NCBI RefSeq assembly: GCF_963855985.1
Contig: NC_087100.1
Coordinates: 7,599,001-7,663,000 of the forward strand
Length of the DNA stretch: 64,000 bases
Reading direction: 5' to 3'
Source of the DNA: Ostrinia nubilalis
Taxonomy: Eukaryota > Arthropoda > Insecta > Lepidoptera > Crambidae
Shown here piece after piece: positions 58,437 to 64,000 of this stretch. The position numbers and the translations under genes were made by a program. The stretch's first letter is position 1, and each line of letters begins with the position of its first letter. The notes beneath the pieces were generated by a model, which saw only the letters and a program-made list of their open reading frames with translations, had not been told where the DNA came from and did not search any database.

Positions 58437-60125
58437 ACGTAAATGCGCCTATTACCGCCAGTTTAAGCTGACTTCGGATAAACGTTAGAAAATTAGATAT
58501 AAGACGTTGTATGAAAAGACACTTTAAGTTATTTATGACAATGATGAATTAATCTTTGAATTTAAGTAGTAACAATGAGTATACAATCACACAATAATTA
58601 ATAAATAGCAATTTAATCTGAAAAAGCAGTTGTTTCTATTACCGACCTATAGACGAGGTGTGTTTCTATTAACGTTTTTTCTGTTTCTATTACCGACCGC
58701 TAAGAATATTGCTCTTCAATTGGGTATATTCCAAGAGGCACGGGTTCGATTCCCACTCAGAGGCTCGGGAACCACTTTATTTTTTTAAAGTTAAATTTGT
58801 TTTGCTTTTAGCTTTAGTTAATTTTTTTTTCAAGTTCATTTTTTTTATTATTAAAAGAGAAAAGGCAACCTTCTCGAAAATAAATAAATAATCAAGCAGA
58901 AATTGTAGAATAATTAATTCCTCTATTATACTTGATTACGCGGTACCCGGTGTTCTAGTGAGTAGTGGGGGTCATTATTTAAACTGTATTTGAGTTTTAA
59001 TAAAATTTAATTTTCATCTAACATTTTTTTTTTTTTTTAATTTGACTATAATTTTTATTAGTTTTTGATTGATTTTAATTGTGTGTAATTGTGTATTTTA
59101 ATTTAAACTATGAACAATTGGACACTGTATAATTATTTAAAATTATTTTTTTATTATTCAAAAGATCTTAAAAAGTTACATAGTAGTTGTGATAACGCAT
59201 GATTGGTTTGGTGTCATGTCATAAATGTTAGTTATATACAAAATACAGGCTTATAAGTCTTCGCAGGTGGCGTTTTAGTTATGAGGCGGTAATAGAATTA
59301 AGTATGAATATTACTTTATTCTATTAACGACCGTAAAAAAAAACAGTAACCAGCTAAAATATCTACTTTAATGAAGACGTGATCAGTGAAGTATCATTTT
59401 TATTAGGTTTTATTTTATATCAAATAGGTACTAATTAGAATTTAACAGGTTTTTATAAAATCTATTGTCATACATTATTAGAGATATTCTTTAATTTTCA
59501 TTGCAGTTTTATGCCAAACCTATGACAATTAACGTATGGCGTTAATTGATTTAATTATGTGAAATATTCTTATGAATCGATCAAGATAACTAAATGGAGG
59601 TTAAGTGCGTAATTAAAGATATAAATACCAAAATAAAAAACGTTATCAAAATTCTAACAACGCCATGGGTCGTTATTAGGAACCAAATTATTAAAAGTGT
59701 TTCTATTACCGCCCTTATTTAAAATTGTATTTAATCCACAAAAATACAGCGAGAGGGCTATATTGAGGGTTTATTAAGGAAACTAAAGTACGAATTAATA
59801 TTGTTATGCAAAAACATGTTAGTATACTCATTTTAAATGTGTTAAAATCGCTAATTAATAACAAGGTGCACCTTAAGTAGCTGGGAGTGCGTCAGTATGA
59901 AAAGTGCGTCCGTTGCGGGCGCGTCCCATTTAATGTCAAATAACTCCGTTTACTGGTTATTTAGAAACACAAACTTTAATCGTTTTGATAGTCAATAAAC
60001 ATATCTAGATATTTTTTAGGTAACGTGTTTTCTGGAACCTGTTATTATGTCTTTTATGAAAGAAAGAAAAATAGGGCGGTAATAGAATACAAATTTTGGG
60101 GGGTCGTTAATAGGCGCACTTACGT
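58437..60125. mobile_element. Element III: innermost TIR element with scattered CTATTACCG motifs
   Basis: The ends ACGTAAATGCGCCTATTACC and (reverse complement) ACGTAAGTGCGCCTATTAAC stand inside TA (58435-58436, 60126-60127). The motif TTTCTATTA(C/A)CG(A/C)CC or its complement recurs at about 58634, 58661, 58682, 59286, 59318, 59700 and 60073. No transposase ORF is present. Confidence 0.65.
58710..58775 (+). pseudogene. tRNA-like relic inside element III
   Basis: A B-box GGTTCGATTCC in a GGG...CCC stem follows CACG. No matching acceptor or anticodon arm is convincing, so this is at most a degraded tRNA-derived fragment. Confidence 0.25.
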
Positions 60126-61007
60126 TACAACAAAAGGTGTGATAGATAAAATGATCAACTGATATATTGTGCTCATGAATAAATTAATAAAATTAAATGT
60201 CAAAATGTTCAATGTTCTTGTAGTCTAGTCAATAAAGTTTTTTTGAACATTTTTACCTTGATGCATTTAAACACGTGTTCACGTTAGCTATTATACAATA
60301 AGACGCTTGTTCAAATAAACCCGAAGACATTTTAACTTCAGATCATTTTAACCATTGCTCATTTCGACGTTCATACTTTTTGCCACACTAACAGCCGGTC
60401 CGTATGGACATTTTGACACCTGCACATTCCAACCGTTGAGCGTTTTTTCGCATTGACTACCCAGTCCCAGAATGACATAACATATCAACATTCAACAAAA
60501 TTTTCTAGAAAAAATGTTGAATATTGTCATATTTTTGTTGATTATGTAAGGCTAAACATGGACTGGAGAGCCGGCTTAAACTTAAGTGATTTGTTGCCAA
60601 AAAATTGTGAAAAATAATTAGTACAAAAAATATGGATGAGGATCTTTTTAAAAAAATACTTTTCTTAGATATTGTTGCTAATAACTGTAATAATTGGTAT
60701 TTCAAATAATAATTTAGCAGAAAATTAACAAATTGAAGCGAATATAAGCCTTTATTTAAATTTAAACAGGTACAACGTACACGGTCCAAGGTACATCTGG
60801 TTTGTTGTACCTAGGACAGTTTTCCCTTTTTTTTTTCTAGCAGCTAGTATGCCCAAATTTTTAAAATTATACACAATTTTATGAATGAATTATGTAGTTA
60901 ATTAAATGATCTTTAAATATAACTGCACTAGACAAGTTTAACTATCTCCATTATTTTTCAAAAAATCAAAATTCGAAAAACTGGCCTAAGTACAACAGGT
61001 TCCCCTA

Positions 61008-64000
61008 TGTAGCTATTCTTACTGTTAATTAAAGAAGGCCGGCATCGGCAGGATGATCAGAAAGACTGACGACCAGGATATTCAATTTGTTTAACAAAAG
61101 CTTTTAGCAATCAAATTAATACTTTATCGTAAAATAATAACTACCCGGTAAATTTGGAATTTTATTTAATTTGCTTGTTAAAAGTAGATTCAATAAACCC
61201 TTCCCACGCGAGTAAAATCAGAGTGGGTGTTTATTTTTTGTGACCTGAAAAAGGAAAAACAACAACGAAATTTCAATATTGTTTTACAAATAAATATAAA
61301 ATCTTTTGAAAGCTTTAAGCCTCCGAAAATAGAGGTAAACGAAACGAATTGTCCAATATAGCTACTCTAATCTTGTACAGTCGCGGAATGAAAAGGTTCG
61401 TCACCTTAGTGTCGGTTTTCGCTTGCACTAGGTACGAGGTGAGAGTCAAACCTGCCAACATAACCGTGCAAGAAACATTGCTGCTAACATTTAAATAAAT
61501 AAGTACCTATGACGTTTGCTAACGAATAAGGTTTTGCTTGTTTATTTTTCTATCCCATCAGTGCAATGTTACAAAATGTATTTTTTTTAATTTAATAGAT
61601 AATGGCAGGTTGAACCAACAAGAAGGTTTTAGTTTATCAATCTTAATAATCTTCTTGACAAGTTAAATCGTCAAACAACTTTGATCCGAATAATTTTGAA
61701 CTTTACTGACGAACAGTTAAAGATTATTTTCTCTAACTCGAGATTATTCTGTAACATAGTTTCAAAAGGTAATATGTGCTCGCGATTCGTTGAAGGAATC
61801 AATTTGAAAACTGACGAACCTTTTCATTCCGTGACTGTACATAAAAACTACAGGACTGCCCCAACGGTCCATAATATAGAGTAGTTGCACATATTTATGG
61901 ATAAAGTGAAAGGGAAAACAGGTAAGTTTCCCATTTCCCTTGCCATTGTAGGTGTGAACCGCGCCTCGCCGCGTGGCGCGCGACGTGCGTCGATATCGAG
62001 CGCCGCCCGCTCTGCACAACTCTCCCGATTCCAAACGATTTTTACGTTATGATGTCGAATTTACATGTCCATTCACTCGCGTCGAGTTTGATGATAATAG
62101 CCAAAACTGAATTGGGCTTCATTCTCGGACAAAACTGTCGTAGAATTACAATAAAGTATCGGGATGAAATGTAGGTACCTACAGTGCCTAGTCTTTTTAA
62201 GCATACGTTATTGATATGTTAATAGATGGAAATTATAGCATGGAAGGGAGCAATGCGATTTAATAATCCACGGCCTTAAAAACTCCTCACTTCGCTAATT
62301 TGAAAGTGAACTTCAAATATAATCCTTTCAAATGAGAATGCATAAGACTTTAAGAGCTCAAAGCTTATTTAAACCTCAATTTATCAAAATGTTACTTCTG
62401 AAAACATGGAGATTAGCAACATGTCAGTATCGCGGGATCGCTTAAATTGGAGACAGCAACATTCGTAAACATCGATTAGGAGGCAAGGAGGAGTGACGGA
62501 GGGTAACAAGTTAATTAAGAGGGCTGTCGTGTGGTAATCCGGCGGTCCTGCGCGAGTGCCATCGCTGCCGACGGATTTCACACCCACCCCTCAAATCCAC
62601 ATCTCGCAATATTTAACTGTATTTCATAAAATTATGTCATCCCTCGAAACGAATACTTTTTTACCCCGTGAAAAGGGATTGGTGTGATGTTTTTGTATAA
62701 ACGAGTAATAAACATCCATAACACAAGTTAAATCTTAGCTTGGGTACCAGGATTCACTCAACATACTGTTTGTGTACCTTTCTAGATTGTTGTAATCTAC
62801 TTTCATTACTGTGTTGTATGTTTTAGTGTAACACTTCATGTCAATAAAGAATTTATTATTTATTTATTTATTCCCTCATTTTCATGTTTCTAATATTAGT
62901 AAGGTTACCTACTCTACTCGTACTTACTACCTAGATAATCTTTTAACAAATGCTCGTGTATTACACGTACTAGACTATTAGAATTTGATTTCGACGAGGA
63001 ACATCAGGTTAGTCATTGATTTTACCGCTAGGCGTCTAGTCTATTAAGCACTTAGGTAGGTACCTAAAGCACACTTTTATGTTACTGTTCTTAATCCGCT
63101 CACGGAGATTAAATTTCGAAGCTATCCAAAAATACGTTCGCTGCTGTGGAAAATTAAGCATCTAAATCCTTGAAAACATTTAGAGCGAACTGCTAGCATC
63201 TGGTATAATATACAGCAAGAAGAACAGCCAAGTGTGAGCCGCCTCTACGAATAAATTTTTAAATGTTAAATTATTTATTTTTAACAGCCATGCTTATGTA
63301 GAGCATACATTTTATGGCTGATCTTTGATTTTGAACTTTATATGTTGGTCCTTAAAAATCCTTAATTATTTTATAAATAATAATAATCCTCTTATCAGGT
63401 CCTTCCTTGCAGGATACCGAAGCAAAAGCGACTCTACTCTCCAATGCATTTAAGTTACGGTCAGGATAATACTGAATTAGTCTGTTTTACACGGGACCTC
63501 AAAAATGTGGCATACTTACTGGCGCTAAGAAAAGCGGCGTAAGTCAATAGCCATCTAACGGGATAATTTCTCATATTCAGCAGTTTATGCCCAAACGCGC
63601 TCGTAACCGTAAATGAAGCTGCTCTATAGAACTTCCTCTTACAGCTGCTATAAAACAGCATCGAATCTCCATTGTTCTTTTCTAGAGCGCTATTTAAAAA
63701 ATAATGTAGATTGAACGTTTAGAATAATACTGACAAAAAAATGCAGTAAGTAGTTAGGTGTATGACAATTCTAATATGGCCCTTAATTCTAACATGGCAA
63801 TAGAAAAATGATAATTTATTAGGTAATTATTATTCAATCATATCTAAATGATCTGAGTTAATTTAGTTAACCTTTGCTTTCCTTTTTGGTTATATTTCAT
63901 AAACAGTTAACATTTTCATCGTATTGCCATACAAAATACCAGCTATAAAATTCCCAATACACTTATGTTACAAGACAAGAAAATAACAAAACAGTTTTGT
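61008..64000. other. Non-coding stretch, no gene recognised
   Basis: GC-rich patch at 61960-62030. Short frames elsewhere lack recognisable motifs or splice support. A possible retroelement 3' end at 62650-62876 is listed separately. Confidence 0.45.
62650..62876 (+). repeat. Possible retroelement 3' end with TTTA tail
   Basis: It contains CATAACACAAGTTAAATCTT, resembling the body of the lepidopteran SINE at 37868-38128 (CATAACACAAGCATATTAAT). It ends with AATAAAG and a TTATTTATTTATTTATT tract. The boundaries are uncertain. Confidence 0.35.

Larger units (their letters stand above)
58244..60474. mobile_element. Element II: TIR element with 8-bp target duplication, inserted in I
   Basis: The terminal repeats are about 109 bp long, starting CATTCTGGGACTGGGTAGTC and almost identical at both ends (58244-58352 and 60366-60474). 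The 8-bp duplication ACATAACA stands at 58236-58243 and 60475-60482. The duplication length fits hAT, P or Merlin; the ends do not decide between them. The motif CAAAATGT recurs near both ends. Confidence 0.8.
57533..61005. mobile_element. Element I: outer TIR element of a three-level nest
   Basis: The left end GGGGAACCTGTTG is mirrored by CAACAGGTTCCCC at 61005, with TA at 57531-57532 and 61006-61007. Subterminal motifs resembling TTGTACCTNGGACAG recur near both ends (about 57545, 57565, 57895, 57930, 60785, 60810). Without the nested insertion it is about 1.23 kb. It has no transposase. The TA flank suits Tc1/mariner-type elements. Confidence 0.65.

Noticed and set aside
1..64000. CRISPR arrays, rRNA genes, intact tRNA genes
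   Set aside because: No regularly spaced direct repeats of CRISPR type and no rRNA motifs; the tRNA-like segments seen are SINE heads or degenerate relics.

Overview
The window looks like lepidopteran (moth or butterfly) nuclear DNA. It is AT-rich, carries one intron-less housekeeping gene and a few candidate host exons, and is otherwise filled with transposons. These include RTE-type LINE tails, lepidopteran tRNA-derived SINEs, and short repeats opening with motifs such as CTAGCTGACCCGGCGAAC and GCGGCTTCGCCCGCG. There are no operons, bacterial genes, CRISPR arrays or rRNA genes. The species was assigned from repeat style only.

Layout. 1-4.8 kb: no recognised gene, one dispersed repeat. 4.8-7.9 kb: a palindromic TA-flanked MITE broken by one hAT-type element (8-bp target duplication) and flanked by a second. 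10.5-11.6 kb: dispersed and tandem repeats, a 145-bp-arm palindrome and a possible THAP-domain scrap. 18.84-19.06 kb (minus): a good candidate host exon with an excellent start context, two upstream ORFs and strong splice sites. 20.6-21.1 kb: an uninterrupted copy of the palindromic MITE. 21.8-24.3 kb: a 2.5 kb element with about 450-bp terminal inverted repeats. 25.0-25.4 kb: an RTE LINE 3' end. 27.4-28.4 kb (minus): TFIIA-L, the large subunit precursor of general transcription factor IIA.

29.24-38.81 kb is the centrepiece: a giant head-to-head palindrome of two P-element copies bounded by one 8-bp target duplication (GTTCAAGT). The left copy has six coding exons that join in frame to a 930-codon THAP-domain transposase with all expected acidic residues. 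The right copy has an in-frame 801-bp deletion removing the helix-turn-helix and two catalytic Asp residues, plus a SINE that truncates it. It still encodes the THAP domain, as Drosophila KP-type repressor derivatives do.

39.8-64 kb: a G-rich hAT MITE; two tandem 3.1 and 2.1 kb TIR elements sharing a TATA flank and retaining only the first exon of a transposase; another hAT MITE; an 873-bp Transib-like element whose ends resemble V(D)J recombination signals (13-bp and 24-bp spacers, CGACG duplication); a GC-rich Harbinger-like MITE; and a three-level nest of elements at 57.5-61.0 kb.

The strongest candidates for something undescribed are the P-element palindrome (full-length source plus THAP-bearing truncated partner plus hairpin-forming potential in one inserted unit) and the RSS-like Transib element. 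All boundaries were read by eye; no similarity search was run.
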